DNA from: Antitrichia curtipendula
Taxonomy: Eukaryota; Streptophyta; Bryopsida; Hypnales; Leucodontaceae
DNA length: 64,000 nt
Direction of reading: 5' to 3'
NCBI GenBank assembly: GCA_951230915.1
Contig: OX579633.1
Coordinates: forward strand, 2,480,001 to 2,544,000
The position numbers were made by a program, and so were the translations under genes. The notes below the pieces were generated by a model. That model was not told the DNA's origin and ran no database searches. It saw only the letters and a list, made by a program, of their open reading frames with translations. Each line of letters begins with the position of its first letter. The stretch's first letter is position 1. Shown here one piece after another: positions 48,987 to 60,703 of this stretch.

Positions 48987-49309
48987 GTCATTGACCGTTG
49001 TAAAGTCCTTTTTTTTTACATTAATGCACCAATGAAATTCCCCCACTAAGGTGGAGCCCGGTCCCCCCCAAACCGGGACTGTTGTGCTACTCTGCCTATT
49101 TTTTATTATTATTATTAGAGTGTTCAAATTTTTTTGTTGGCAAGTGAAAAGAAGTTCTTTCCAATGCAACATTTAAAAATAAAAATAAAAAATTTGAAAC
49201 ACATGGACAATTTTCATTGATAGAAGAAACAATACAAAGAACCAAAAGAACCAATCCCGGGCGAAATTTTTTCCAGTGCGACATTTGAATGCAAGAGTTA
49301 GGAGGCAAG

Positions 49310-49430
49310 TGAAAATTGACCCCCTCATTGCCCCAACCAAGGATAATTTTGAAAAAATTACCCCCTATTTTGTGCCACGTTTATTGATAATTCTTCACCT
49401 CTCCCAACCTAGTTAGGAAGGGTGCAAGTT
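49310..49430. repeat. Fragment related to the 48750 MITE
   Basis: It has 'aaaattgaccccctc', 'ccccctattttgtgcca' and 'ttcttcacctctccc', in the order seen in the 3999-4293 copy. Ends are not defined. Confidence 0.5.
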
Positions 49431-49613
49431 ATTTTTCGTCAATGTTCTCAGAATCTTTTCTTCCACATACCTACATATTGATTTTGGAATTGTACACAAA
49501 CTGATGATGGCTTTTTTTTTAGGCAGGATGCGGTCGGTTTGGATATATCCTACGTGAAGGCCAAATTCGACATAAATTAAGCCATTTTTGTTCTTTCGAA
49601 TTGGAAGTGTCAC

Positions 49614-49900
49614 TTGTCATCTTGTGAATGCTACGAGGTGACGTGGACTCGTGGAAAATCTGACGTGAAAAAATTCAATTTCGGCACCAGAGTGCCGGTC
49701 CAGACCTTGACGTCCGGTAAGCTTACCCACCTTCCAAGTTCTTCTTCTCCGTTCTTCGTTCTTCGTTCTTCCTGCCCAGATCCGTCTACTGATACGGTTC
49801 TGGAGGAGAGTCAGACTTGAAGTACACAGGCTCGATATTCGATGTCTGGCACGGTAGGAATTGATTTAGCCTGAGACCGACGGAGGAGGAGGAGTGGGAG
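49614..49900 (+). other. GC-rich island with pyrimidine-rich leader, gene not recognised
   Basis: The 49614-49820 open frame (68 codons) has gene-like composition and is followed by CT-rich repeats (gttcttc). A GGTAAGC donor-like site lies near 49716. No homology recognised; it could be a promoter or first-exon remnant. Confidence 0.25.
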
Positions 49901-50181
49901 ATAACTTACAGGCCTACTGCAACTTACAGCAACTCAATAATTTAGAGAACAAATAAAATATGATACAATATTCCGTTTCATATGTTTCAAAATCAAAAAA
50001 AGGATATTAAAAAAAGGATTCAATACTACATTCAATACTGATGATGATCATTCAACGAGCTACCTTTCCAATCAACCGGTGCTTAATCAATGCGGACTGT
50101 GAAGGGAGATCATTTAAGTTTATCAAGCCGGGAGGGGGTATTCCAGACAATTAATTGAATCAATGATGCTTGCTGTTTGGA

Positions 50182-50336
50182 GATACCAATTAATCTTCAC
50201 TGTATACTTGTTGGAATACCAATTAATGTTCACTGTATACTTGTTGGAATACCAATTAATGTTCACTGTATACTTGTTGGAATACCAATTAATGTTCACT
50301 GTATACTTGTTGGAATACCAATTAATATTTATACTT
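50182..50336. repeat. 33-bp tandem repeat, about 4.7 copies
   Basis: The unit contains aataccaattaatgttcac and tgtatacttgttgg. Copies start at 50182, 50215, 50248, 50281 and 50314 (partial) and are nearly identical, suggesting recent expansion. Being a multiple of three, the array reads through as repeated peptide on either strand. Confidence 0.95.
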
Positions 50337-50598
50337 GTTTGGGACTGATAGTCTGATAATTCAAGTTTTTTAGTTTTTTTTTGAGACAAATGAAACGGAA
50401 TTCCATTGCCAGGAAGGGGTAGAATACAATCGCCAGCCACAAGAGGCCTGGCGAGGACAAGGACAAGGACGGACAGACAGACAAGACAACTAGACGCGAC
50501 GGAGCAGACAAGGACGGTGAGGGATACTTCAAGCTTTTGGAACACACTGTAGTGAGTTTCTTGGAGCAGTGCAGATTTGTCGTCAAAGGGCTGCCTTT

Positions 50599-51303
50599 TT
50601 AACCCCTAAAAGCCCGTTGTACTTTCGGAGGACAAATGGGATTTCGGGCAGGTACCTACAGGCTGAATTTTTGTCATGATTTTTTGAAGATAGGAAAACT
50701 AATAATCTTCATGGGAATATATATATTTTTTTTTCAATCAGTGCCTGGGAACAAAAGTTATGCCCAAATAAGCACAAAATAAGGGAGGGGGGGAGGGGTG
50801 GGGGTGGGGGTGGGGTGGGGGGGGGGGGGAGGACAGCATCAAAAAAGAAATAAAAAAATTTGAATTTTTTTTTTTAAACTTTTTTTCCCATAGATTATAT
50901 TTTTGTCTATCTGGAAAGCTTTAATTCATTCCATTTGGATTTGGATTGAGAAAGTTATGGACAATCTTATTTTGGGGGCACTTAGAGCATCTTCTTGAAA
51001 AAAATAACTTGGAGGATTCATTTCCGAATGCAATTTTTACTATTTAAAAATAAATAAAAATCCTTGTGGTTTAGTTTTCTTGCTAGAACAATCTCACCAT
51101 TGGGATTAGTGCATTTTTATTTTATATAAAAGATATTAATATTTTAGATTTTGCAATCTATGCGGTCAAAAATTCTGAAATTTTTTCTACACACTCTCAT
51201 ACTAGTAAGGTGTAAGATCCCATGGTTAGATGTGCAAAAAAACAATTTTCAATTTTTTTAACTCTTTGCTATAAAAATGGCAGTTTTGACCTTTAGGGGT
51301 TAA
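50599..51303. mobile_element. TTAA element (705 bp) with a G-rich tract
   Basis: The ends are TTAACCCCTAAAAGCCCG and, inverted, TTAACCCCTAAAGGTCAA. The interior carries family phrases such as 'gagaaagttatggacaatct' shared with family A. A G-rich run lies at about 50785-50832. Confidence 0.75.
50785..50832 (+). other. G-rich tract (G-quadruplex candidate)
   Basis: It consists of runs of 4 to 14 G broken by single A or T. It lies inside the TTAA element. Confidence 0.7.
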
Positions 51304-51529
51304 GTAGCAATTCAAGGCTTCAAAAGTTAGTTGTATAATTAATAAGGGATATTGCAGTGAATAATATAGTATTTCCCCCTCCCTTCCCCCTCCTTTTTAA
51401 GCAAAGAGAAGCAATTGAACATTAATTGTTTTGTCTATACAACTAGGTTTAGCTTGCATTTAAAGTTATCCTTATGAAATGGGCTTCAAATAATCATTAA
51501 AGAATGATTTAATTGATTGTTTGTTTTGT

Positions 51530-52060
51530 TTTTGTTTTTAACAAATGGAAGAACTATTGCATTAAAAAAAATCACCACACAAAATAGCCAAGCCAAAGAC
51601 TGGACGATGAAGAAAAACGAGCACAAATAGAAGAAGAGTCAAAACAAAGCTACAAAAACGAGCTTGGTGGGGTGACTCTTGGTCCAGATGATATAATCTT
51701 CATTCGTACGTGTGAGGACATGAGAGTGAAGACATATAAGGCAGATGCAAGTAGACAGATTTTGGAAGACCTATGGTTACAAATAGATGCCTATGCCCTG
51801 AATCTTTAAAATTTTATAAGTAATTTAAAAATGCTTGAAAAAATACAAAACCACTTGTGTCAGATACCACATCTATTTTTCTATTCTCTGAAAAATGATC
51901 TAAACATATTTCTGCCCACGGAAGCCTGTGAAAAAGGCGGACCAACCCTTAAATGGTCTCTTTAAGAGCATATTACCTTACTATCAAAATTCTGCCAGAT
52001 AGCATCGGCTTGTTGGGGATGATGACGAGCTGTCAGATGTGCCTTCATTTGTATCGCACA
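51530..52060 (-). repeat. Second copy of the LINE 3' end
   Basis: It matches 31325-31615 ('ttaacaaatggaagaac.att', 'tatcaaaattc.gcca', 'gcttgttgggaatgatga') with a 244-bp insert at 51737-51980. It has a T-rich start on the plus strand, that is, the A-rich tail of a minus-strand LINE. Confidence 0.75.
51737..51980. mobile_element. 244-bp MITE inserted in the LINE fragment
   Basis: The LINE copy at 31.5 kb lacks this sequence, so it serves as the empty site. Ends are TAAGGCAGATGC and, inverted, TAAGGTAATATGC. The right end matches 9993-10036. The target duplication includes TA but its length is unclear. Confidence 0.65.
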
Positions 52061-52561
52061 GTCAGAGTCCAAGTTAATTGATTGTTTGATGCAAATAGAG
52101 AACCTTTTATTCATTAAAATAAAACTACATTATCACTGGTCCATAATTGAACCAGATTTCCTACAAAGGAAAATAAGGATTATATTCTAATTTTAAAAAA
52201 TGGGAGTTCAAAATGTTTTCATCTTACCTCATGTAAAATAATAATAAAAATCCAAAAACTATTATAAATAAAGAATATAAATGTTGTATTTTTAGGATTT
52301 AATCATATCTTTGCACAATTTTTGAAAGGATTGTTGAGGGATGAGGAGAGAGATTTTGGGTAAGCTAGAAGGTACATGAAGAAACCCTTGATCAATTGAT
52401 TTTGCAATTTATGGGAGTTTGGTTTCATGAAATATTTTTCACTAAATTGGCATTTAACCCAAGTTGTTTCATAACCCTTTATGGAATTAGTCAAAAAAAT
52501 CTGAAGTTGAAACACAATAGTCACCTCTTGAAATGTACACTATTTGTACATTGATGATGCA

Positions 52562-52897
52562 TTAACCCCTAAAGGACCAAGGCCTTTTCTCCATCATAAC
52601 ACACTCAAAACTGCCACTTCTATTGCAAAGAGCAAAACTTTAAAAATTGTTTCTTTTTGCATATCTAACTATAGGATCTTATAATAGACTAGTAGAAGAA
52701 TGTATGCAAGAAATTTTAGAAACTTTGACCGCATAGATTGCAAGATATTTGCATCAAAATAATATACATAATACCGTATCCACAAAGTTCTTGCAAAACT
52801 GCACATCTGCAAAAAAATTCACTAAAAATTGAGGTCGTAGGAACCTGCTTAGACCCAAATTGTCTCCCAAGGGGACAAACGGTCCTTTAGGGGTTAA
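52562..52897. mobile_element. Compact TTAA element (336 bp)
   Basis: Both ends read TTAACCCCTAAAGGACC inwards, a perfect 17-bp match including TTAA. The interior contains, inverted, the subterminal sequence of family A ('gacccaaattgtctcc'). It is the shortest element in the window with both ends intact. Confidence 0.8.
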
Positions 52898-52939
52898 ACA
52901 ATATAATATGTGCTTCTATGTTAGTAGACACTTTTAGAA

Positions 52940-53915
52940 CATGAAATGTTCCAAAGCCTCCTACCTTATTATACTTGGTGACTAGGGTCAACACTTTTTC
53001 ATTCATTTTTTTCTATGGAAATAACCTTTGATGTATGATAGAAATAGAAATACCGCATAAGATTCTTCTTTTTCCATACATTTAACTTGTAGACGATCAT
53101 GACCTTTATTTGTTAAAAAATATTCAAAATTGCCATTTCTAATGCAAAGAGTAAAAAAAATTGATTTTTTTCATTTTGCATATTTAATTATATGATCTTG
53201 CACTAGACTAGTATAAGAATTTTTGGATTAAAAAAACACAAATCTTTGACCATGTATATTGCAAGATATTTAGATTTAAAGTGAAGAAAACAAGTTTTTT
53301 GCACCTTATATGATTAAAGTATTACACTATAATTTTAAATTTTAGCATTACAAAGTTTGAATATAAATTCTTTTATGTTGAATAATTGAGTTGAGAATCT
53401 AAGAAAATAATTATAACACCCCCACCCCCTTTGAATTTAATCTTAAAAAATCACTATGTAGAACTAAATATAAGATAGAAGGAAAAAATAAATTGTTGAT
53501 AACTCTAACTAACATGGAATTAAAACACATTACGATAGCTATAAGGCAGGGTTGGCACATTGATATCAAATAATTAATTAAAAAAATTTAAATAGAATTT
53601 CCACTTTAAATTTAAATTTAAATTTTAAAATAATTAGTATTAAGTTTATCAATCCTATAATTTTTGCTCTTGGGCATTGATTGAAATAAAAATTATTGTT
53701 CCCAAAAGCTAGTGTATTTTTCAATCTTTACAAAAAAATTAAAAAAATCACAACAAATATTGAGACCACATAAGCTTGCCCAAACTCCACCACCATAAGA
53801 ACCCTATGTTTTATGTGACGCAATTTTAGGTGCCACCTAAAATTGCATTACATGAAACTCAAGGTTCTTATAGCACATTTGGTCCTCAAAAAGAATGATG
53901 GGATTTTAGAGGTTA
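52940..53915. repeat. Decayed TTAA-type element
   Basis: The right end reads attttagaggttaa at 53915. Interior phrases ('attgccatttctaatgcaaa', 'gatcttgcactagactag') match the reverse orientation of other copies. The left end is not defined. Confidence 0.45.
53790..53878. mobile_element. About 89-bp foldback element
   Basis: The two halves are near-perfect inverted copies: ccataagaaccctatgtttt... and ...aactcaaggttcttatag, centred on aggtgccacct. It probably interrupts the surrounding TTAA-type repeat. The ends resemble CACTA-like CACTATAAGAA termini but begin differently. Confidence 0.7.
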
Positions 53916-54024
53916 AACATTTGTCATCTCGTAGCCTTGATCTACATCGACTACGTTTATGTTGTGGTTTGTAGATTATATATTTTAAATGACAATTTAT
54001 TCCAGTTTTTTTATTGCTATCAAA

Positions 54025-54937
54025 TTAATCCCTAAAGGACTAGTCTTCAAAATAGGCTTTTCAAAATTTCAGACAGATTCTTATGATGTCGATTTTTACT
54101 CTAATATTTTGATGTTTTGTTATGAAGATGTGGGAATGTACTAGCTTAAACGAAATGTAATGTTTACCTTGATTGGTGCTTCAGAACAAAGTTTATGCAA
54201 TATAATTTAAAAATAGTCAAGTCCAGGTAGCACCTTCCTTCCACAAAATACAAATTAATTTTTTTCTCATAAAATGTATTCTTTCCTATCTATAAAGCTT
54301 TATTTCATTCTATTTGAATTTGTAATGGATAACTTATGGACATCTAATTTTGTAGGCAATTTTTAAAATATTGTTTATAACTGGTTTCTAAACATCTTTG
54401 AGCTCAATTTTCACAATTTTCAAGATTTTTTATTTATAGGATTAGCATTATTTGCATGGTCAACCTTGCCATTGGAATTGATATGTTTTAATTCCATTTT
54501 AGTACTATAATTGATGTAGATTTCTAGTCAATCTCCATCATACTTCTACCTCACAAGTTTTAAAATAATGAAAATACAATGTTTTTTTTCCTAAACCTTT
54601 TTTTAGATTTTCCAACTTAACTCTCTATTTTAGAATTTTCTACCACAAGTTTCTTTAATTCAAAAAACTTGAATTAAAGCAATTCAAAGTGTGGAAACCT
54701 AGCATGGCAAGATCTCTAAAAATTCATTACTTTTTACTTTGAACACTATTATTTGACAATCTATCTAGTCAAAATTTATGAATTTTCTTTTATAAATTCT
54801 CATTAAAATCTTACGCAAGATTCTATATTTGGATTTACAAAAACAAATTTTTTTGTTCCCTCTTAGCTCTTTGCATTGGAATGGTAATTTAGAAGTGGTT
54901 TTGTTGACATATAGGCAATCCTGAACTTTTTGGTTAA
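54025..54937. mobile_element. Decayed TTAA-type element (about 913 bp)
   Basis: It starts TTAATCCCTAAAGGACTAG and ends gaactttttggttaa. The interior has family phrases ('cattctatttgaatttgtaa', 'ataacttatggacatctaat'). Ends are several substitutions from the family norm. Confidence 0.55.
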
Positions 54938-54973
54938 GCTATGACTTTAGCCATTGTTACATTTGGATATGTT

Positions 54974-55943
54974 TTAACACCAAAGTGACATTCAATTTCT
55001 GGGGTTCAAAAACATCATTGCTTTTGAAGCTTTATGGATCTAAATGTCTTCAAATTATACAAATCTCAAACGTACAATCGTGTAGTGTACATGCTGTAGA
55101 TGACATATACAAGTCAATTGGCCATGTAGATTGCAAGATCATAATGTTTTAGTGTTGAAAATGGATGCTGAAATTTTCCCAAAAACACATTTGGAGGTGA
55201 AATTTGATTTCTAAACCTACTCAAATGAAAAAACTTTACACTACAAAATGATTCAAAACTAGTATACAAACACATTGGTGGAAAAAAAATTCATTCAATT
55301 GACTCATTGTGTCTACAAAACGGCTTTGAAATGTCAAAAATCAGCAAGAAAATTTGCAAAAAACAAATCTAAAGTTGAACCTCCTTCTATTAGAATGCTT
55401 CTCTGTCACTCATTAATTATTGGATTAACATAAAATTTTAGCCACACAAACTAGACTAGTATGCGCAATTTTTCCAAGAATAATTTTTGAAAATGGACTC
55501 TGTATGAAGAAGAAACAAGCCACCGAAGTTCACTATACTCCCAAAATGGCAGGATTTGGAACTTCGAATTGCTCCCAAACATTCAAGACAACTTGGATTG
55601 ACATGAAAACTTTACCACAATAACCATACTTCAAGGGGAACAAAATCCAATTTTTTATATTGAAAATGAGCAATGGATGAAAGAGATACAAGGCCCCGAA
55701 GTTGCAGCCCTAAAATACAATTTGGTGAACTCAAATTGAAGTTGTGAACTTCGATTGGCTTCCAAAAAATCAATAAATCTTGGATTAATCTAAAAATTTT
55801 ACCACACAAACTAGAGGGGAGAACGCAACTTTTACAACAAGTTTTATTGAATTTGGACCTTGGATGCAAAAGTTACAACACTTTGAACTGAACTTGAAAT
55901 TGTGTGAGGACACTTTCTGTCCTCTTTGTCACTTTGGAGTTAA
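54974..55943 (-). mobile_element. TTAA element family B, copy 2 (970 bp, inverted)
   Basis: The ends are TTAACACCAAAGTGACA and, inverted, TTAACTCCAAAGTGACA. It aligns along its length, inverted, with 18903-19875 and is not inside a family A copy. Apparent open frames are shared with copy 1 but broken differently. Confidence 0.82.
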
Positions 55944-56149
55944 GGCTAATCCTAGTGATTTTTGGACTATTATTTTTCATCCAATCATCTTAAGACTTCC
56001 TTGGTTGTGCTTGGAGTTGATTGTGGTGGAAATTTCCTCATTGTGGTTATTATTATTATTATTATTATTTTTTTTTTAATTTTTTAATTTTGTATAATAA
56101 ATAATTGAGCTGAAAATCTAGGAAGATTTTTTTTCATTTTTTCATTTCA

Positions 56150-56738
56150 TTTTTTAAAATTACTTTACACTCATTAAAAAGTTGTTAAATAGAAGTAGGT
56201 TCAAGATTGAAGGAAAATCTAAATTGTGAATAGCTCTAAGTTGGAATTGAAATATACTATTTTCAATGGTGAGATTGTTCTAGCAAGAGATCTTTAATTT
56301 GTTATATTTTTTTTATTTTTTTCTAATTCTAAAAATTGACGTCAGAAATGAATCCTAGAAGTTATTTTTTTCAAGAAGATGTTCTAATTGCCCGAAAAAC
56401 AAGATTGTCCATAACTTTCACATAACAAATCCAAATGAAATAAATCAAAGCTTCCCATTTACATAAAAATATAATCTTTACAATTTATTTTCTTAAATCA
56501 TTTACTTTAGGTTATTTTGAAGGATATTTCTTGCCTACTGAGCTAAAAAAAAGGGCTTTATATGCCATAACTTTTGCTCCCAGGCTCCGTTTGATGTAAA
56601 AATTATATTTTTGGAAAGCTAATGTGTTTTCCTATCTTCACAAAATAAATTCATAAAATCAAAAAAATATTTAGACCATAAGAACCTGACCAAAATCCAT
56701 TTTGTCCCTCGAGGGGACTCTGGGTCTTTAGAGGTTAA
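56150..56738. mobile_element. TTAA-type element, right half recognisable
   Basis: The end gggtctttagaggttaa closes at 56738. 'ccattttgtccctcgagggg' and 'aagattgtccataactttca' are family phrases in reverse orientation. The left boundary is a rough guess. Confidence 0.5.
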
Positions 56739-58533
56739 ATTTAAAAAAATTAAACCTATAGAAGACTTGAGATTTCATCTTTAGAAAATTGAACAAAAAA
56801 ATTTCATTCATAAGAAAATTCATTCATATACAGTGGAAAATGGAGCATTTAGTGCAAAGTATATTGTTAATTGACAATGAAGTCAATGGTTGTGTCCTTT
56901 TAAAGGTTAACCCTAATCTGATGGTTCTTATGACTATGTGAGCAACCTTAGTGCTCATTTGCTTTGTATGCTCTATTTTTCCTCTGAAAATGAGTAGAAA
57001 TAATTTTATTATATATTTAAAGGATGAAGTCACGTCTCTTTTACAAGTAATTAAATTTGAAATTATTGTAATAAATCATAGAATAAGAAGTGAAGAAAAC
57101 TTATACTAAATTCAATATTTGCTCAATCTTTTTTGGGGTATTATAGTGTAGAACATCAAGGTGTAAGCAAAGTTTTCCTTTCATTTTACAATTAGAAAAT
57201 AAGTAGATTATGGTTATAATTATGATCAAAATTCAAATTGCAATAAATAGATTTGGAAATTCTCAAGTTTTAGAAAAATTTCATTTATGAAATTGGAATA
57301 GAAATTAGTTGGTCTTTAATTCCAAAAGACCATTTTTTGGCTAAAATTTAAATCTACAATAAGTTGCCAAAATACATTGAAAAATAATTTTTGCTTTTCT
57401 TTGTAGTATCATTTGTGTACAAAGTTCAACAATACATTTGAGAGGGAATTCATCTCAACGTCTGGTGTAAACACATTCAAACAAGTCTTTAAAAATATGA
57501 ATGGAGAATCATAGTTAGAACTTCATCTTCTATTGGTCATTTGAAATTATTCAAATGCTACTTTGTTACATTGTGGTCCTTCAAGGATTAAAATGCACGG
57601 TTTGGACAATTCTACTCAAACTCCAAACTCTAGAACCTATAAAACCTAAATTCTAAATCCTAAACTCTCTGAGTATTATAAAAAACAGTTTCCATTGCTT
57701 TCTTGAACCTCCACCAACTTGAGGGGGTCTGGAAGCTCCATCGGAGCTTAACAATGATTGGTAGCTTTCCATTAGCACTCATAGTGCCAAAATCTATAGC
57801 ACCTATAGCTAGTATAAGATCACTTTAGCCACTAGACGAATTGATGAGTGTCCCTTCATTGATTAGGTGCATGACTATAGCATAAATCTTTTGTTTGTTG
57901 TCAAAAATAGGGGCCTCTAGTCGGCCCTCCAACCTCTCCAACTATTTTATTCTCTCTAACATGGAGTGGAGGTTGGAGGGATGGCCAGATGCCTTGACAT
58001 TATATATTTTTCAGCCCTTGTGGAGGGTTGCGGGTTCCCAGACTCTGGAACTGTTTGAAACTGCGCCGCAGCAGTTGTGTGATGTGGCAGAGGGACTGCT
58101 ACATCATATTATTATTTTTTTTCAAAAAATACTTTTTTTGTTCATCTTGATTTTTCATTTTAAGATTTTTTTTATTTTTTTCAAAAAAATAAATTTTGAC
58201 AGTGGCTGTTCTTTTACTGCCAGGGGAACAATGTCAGGAACAAGCCCAAAACGGCCCTCCAAACCCCCCTCCAAAGAAAACATCTAATGGAGCATTGTTG
58301 CAATAGAAACATATCATATGGTTGAAGTTTGGAAGTCCAACCTCCCAATAGAAATGTCTTCTAAGTTTTCTCTTGTATACCAACAAACAAAACCATCTTA
58401 TTGCCAATTTTTTTATTTGTAGAATTCATTTTCCATCTCTCTCTATATATACATATTTTACTCATTCAATTTTTGGAACAACAACATCTAATTTTCAGCG
58501 ATTACTATTCATAGTTAGGTTCACAATTTATTA
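56739..58533. other. Intergenic DNA, no gene
   Basis: It is AT-rich apart from a GC-richer patch at 57910-58100 and a shorter one near 58210-58270. The 57895-58287 frame lacks an ATG start and has no family resemblance. Confidence 0.5.
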
Positions 58534-59103
58534 CTCCCTCTATCCTATAATGATCTTCCTATTGGCCTTAGTTTTTTGTCCCGAAATGATCTTCATGTTG
58601 CACTTTGTAATGTTGGAATAGGTCAAATTTGGCTTTCGATTGTTTTCTGGGACTAGCAAAACAACCTTGAATAATAGTTCCTCCTCCATCCATGCAATCA
58701 CCAATCGAAAGACAAATGAAATGATTGGAGAGATCAATCAACAATATTCATTCTTATTTTTTTGCATCTCTTTGAGTATTTTCCAATCATTGAAGGAGAT
58801 AAAGCTTCGGAGGCCCAATGGAGGTCCGAACATCATCTTGGGTACATAATAAATACCCATGAAATGATAACCTCACACTCAACAATTAAATGTCCACACG
58901 TGCTCTTTATAAATGCCCCCCAAAATTTCACTTTTCAATACTCCAAAACTACACTTTGAAAAGGGCTTTGAATCTCAAAGTTTCTTGGAGGCTAAGAGTG
59001 CACTGAGTCTACTTACAATGCAAAACACATCTTTAAAATGTTATTCTTAGCCTTAATCAGGAACATTTTGTCCAAAAGGAAAATCATTTTAGGACGGAGG
59101 TAG
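58534..59103. mobile_element. Stowaway-like MITE (570 bp)
   Basis: The ends are CTCCCTCTATCCTATAATGA and, inverted, CTACCTCCGTCCTAAAATGA, about 26 bp with a few mismatches, flanked by TA on both sides (58532-58533, 59104-59105). CTCCCTCCGT ends with TA duplications are the signature of plant Stowaway (Tc1/mariner) MITEs. At 570 bp it is longer than typical Stowaways. Confidence 0.88.
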
Positions 59104-59940
59104 TATTATTTTTGGGATGCACAAAATTTTAAAACGAATTTTAAAACAAATACACAATGTTTTTCCCGTAAAATTTTGCCTGTCAGCAAAATTCCACCAC
59201 TCAAGCTAACCCGTCCTAAATCTCCCCTTACCTTGGCCTAAAACAGGCCTGAACAATCTTCTCTGTGTTTTTTAATGCAATGGTCACCGTTCCTTTGAAA
59301 AAACACACAAAAAAGCAGGCCTGAACAAAGTCATGGACTGTTGTAATAAGAGGGAAGGATAATAGACCCCCCCCAGAACTCAAGCCCCTGTACTTCCAAT
59401 CTCCTCTGACAACCCCTATTATCATGGCACGTAAAATACACCAGCAAATACACTCCAATCCCTGTCTCCTAGGTCCCTTCACTGTTGGCACGTCCAGGCC
59501 ATCACCATAATAAGAAAACAAGAAAATTTGATGAAGTCATTGTTTTCATTAAAAAAATTAAATTAAATTAAATTAAATTAAAAAATTAAAATTAAAAAAT
59601 TTGAATGCATCCCCAAAGCCCACAAAATCATCTAAAATCCTCCAACAGATATTTTACACCCGCTTCCAAAATGATCAGCCGTTTTCCCCTTGAAGAAGGT
59701 CCCCAACCCCGCCCCTCTTTTCCGGTCATGTGCCAGTGCACCTGGCGGCCTCAACTCCCACAGTATATCAGCCTTGAGCCCCCCGCCACCACCTTCTTCC
59801 AAACGCCGCAGCCACTGGATTACTGGAGCCTCTCGCCACAGACTCCAGTCGCCGTCTGTGAGTTATGATACTTAGCTAACAAGTTTCCCAGCTTCGAAGC
59901 TGCTTAAGAGCTATTGAGTACGAGCCTTGAAGAGTTCCTT
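59104..59940. other. Region upstream of the DUF688-type gene
   Basis: It contains an (aaatt)n microsatellite near 59560-59580 and, from 59640, GC-richer DNA with a TATA-like agtatatcag near 59761. A promoter or 5' UTR is plausible but not proven. Confidence 0.35.
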
Positions 59941-60120
59941 GACAGCATTCGAGTGCAAACTTGGAAGTGCTCCGTTGATAGCTTGTGAGTGCAAACTTTG
60001 AAGTGCTCCGTTGACAGCTTGTGAGTGCAAACTTTGAAGTGCTCCGTTGACAGCATGTGAGTGCAAAACTTTGAAGCTCCTGGAGATTTGGACAGCTTGC
60101 GAGTGCAAACTTTGAAGCTT
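59941..60120. repeat. 36-bp tandem repeat, about 5 copies
   Basis: Copies start with gagtgcaaac at 59951, 59987, 60023, 60059 and 60101, with 'tttgaagtgctccgttgaca' inside. The first four are spaced exactly 36 bp; the last spacing is 42 bp. It lies 580-760 bp upstream of the DUF688-type start codon. Since 36 is a multiple of three, open frames on the minus strand here are repeat artefacts. Confidence 0.92.
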
Positions 60121-60703
60121 CTGGACGTACAGTACGATCGTCGACAGGGTCCTGACGAGGCTGGGGAGTGGGGAGTGTGAGCTGGGGAGGTCCAGAGGTC
60201 GACCAACCGAGTTGGTATGCGAAGTGGTCGTTCGGTATTTCCATTATGAGTGGAGGCCATTTTTCGCAGGGTTTCTGACAGCTTGACAGACAGCCAACCA
60301 ACCAGACAAGAGCAGACCAGAGTACCAGACCAGGACTGGGAACTGGAGCTTCATGCTGCTAGCTGCCGGTTCTGGGAGGAGTACTGTGCGAGTGGTTCCA
60401 GCAGCATTCAATGTCTGTTCAAAAAACGCGTAGGAAGTGATTCGGAGGTGCTCATTATCATGCCTCCAGCGAGGTGGTACTACAGGGAGTGAAGTAGCCC
60501 CTAGTGGAGTAGAGTACTTTTCCAGAGCGTGACTGGCTTCACGGGAACGACGACCTGTGCGCTGCATTGAAGGAACGAGATTCTTCAGCGCTTTCGTTTT
60601 GGTTGATTGCATTGGGATTGGGTTAAGTTAAGATTAGAGTGTGTGGACGTTGATAAGATTTAGAGGAATTTGATTGAAGTGTTGATGAGCGAGGAAGTTG
60701 ATA

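Noticed and set aside
57895..58287. 130-codon frame
   Set aside because: It starts at a non-ATG codon, is Phe/Ile-rich from T-rich DNA in the middle, and has no family motif or splice support.
59876..60301. 141- and 118-codon minus-strand frames with repeated FKVCTHKL-type peptides
   Set aside because: They are produced by the 36-bp tandem repeat, which stays open because 36 is a multiple of three.
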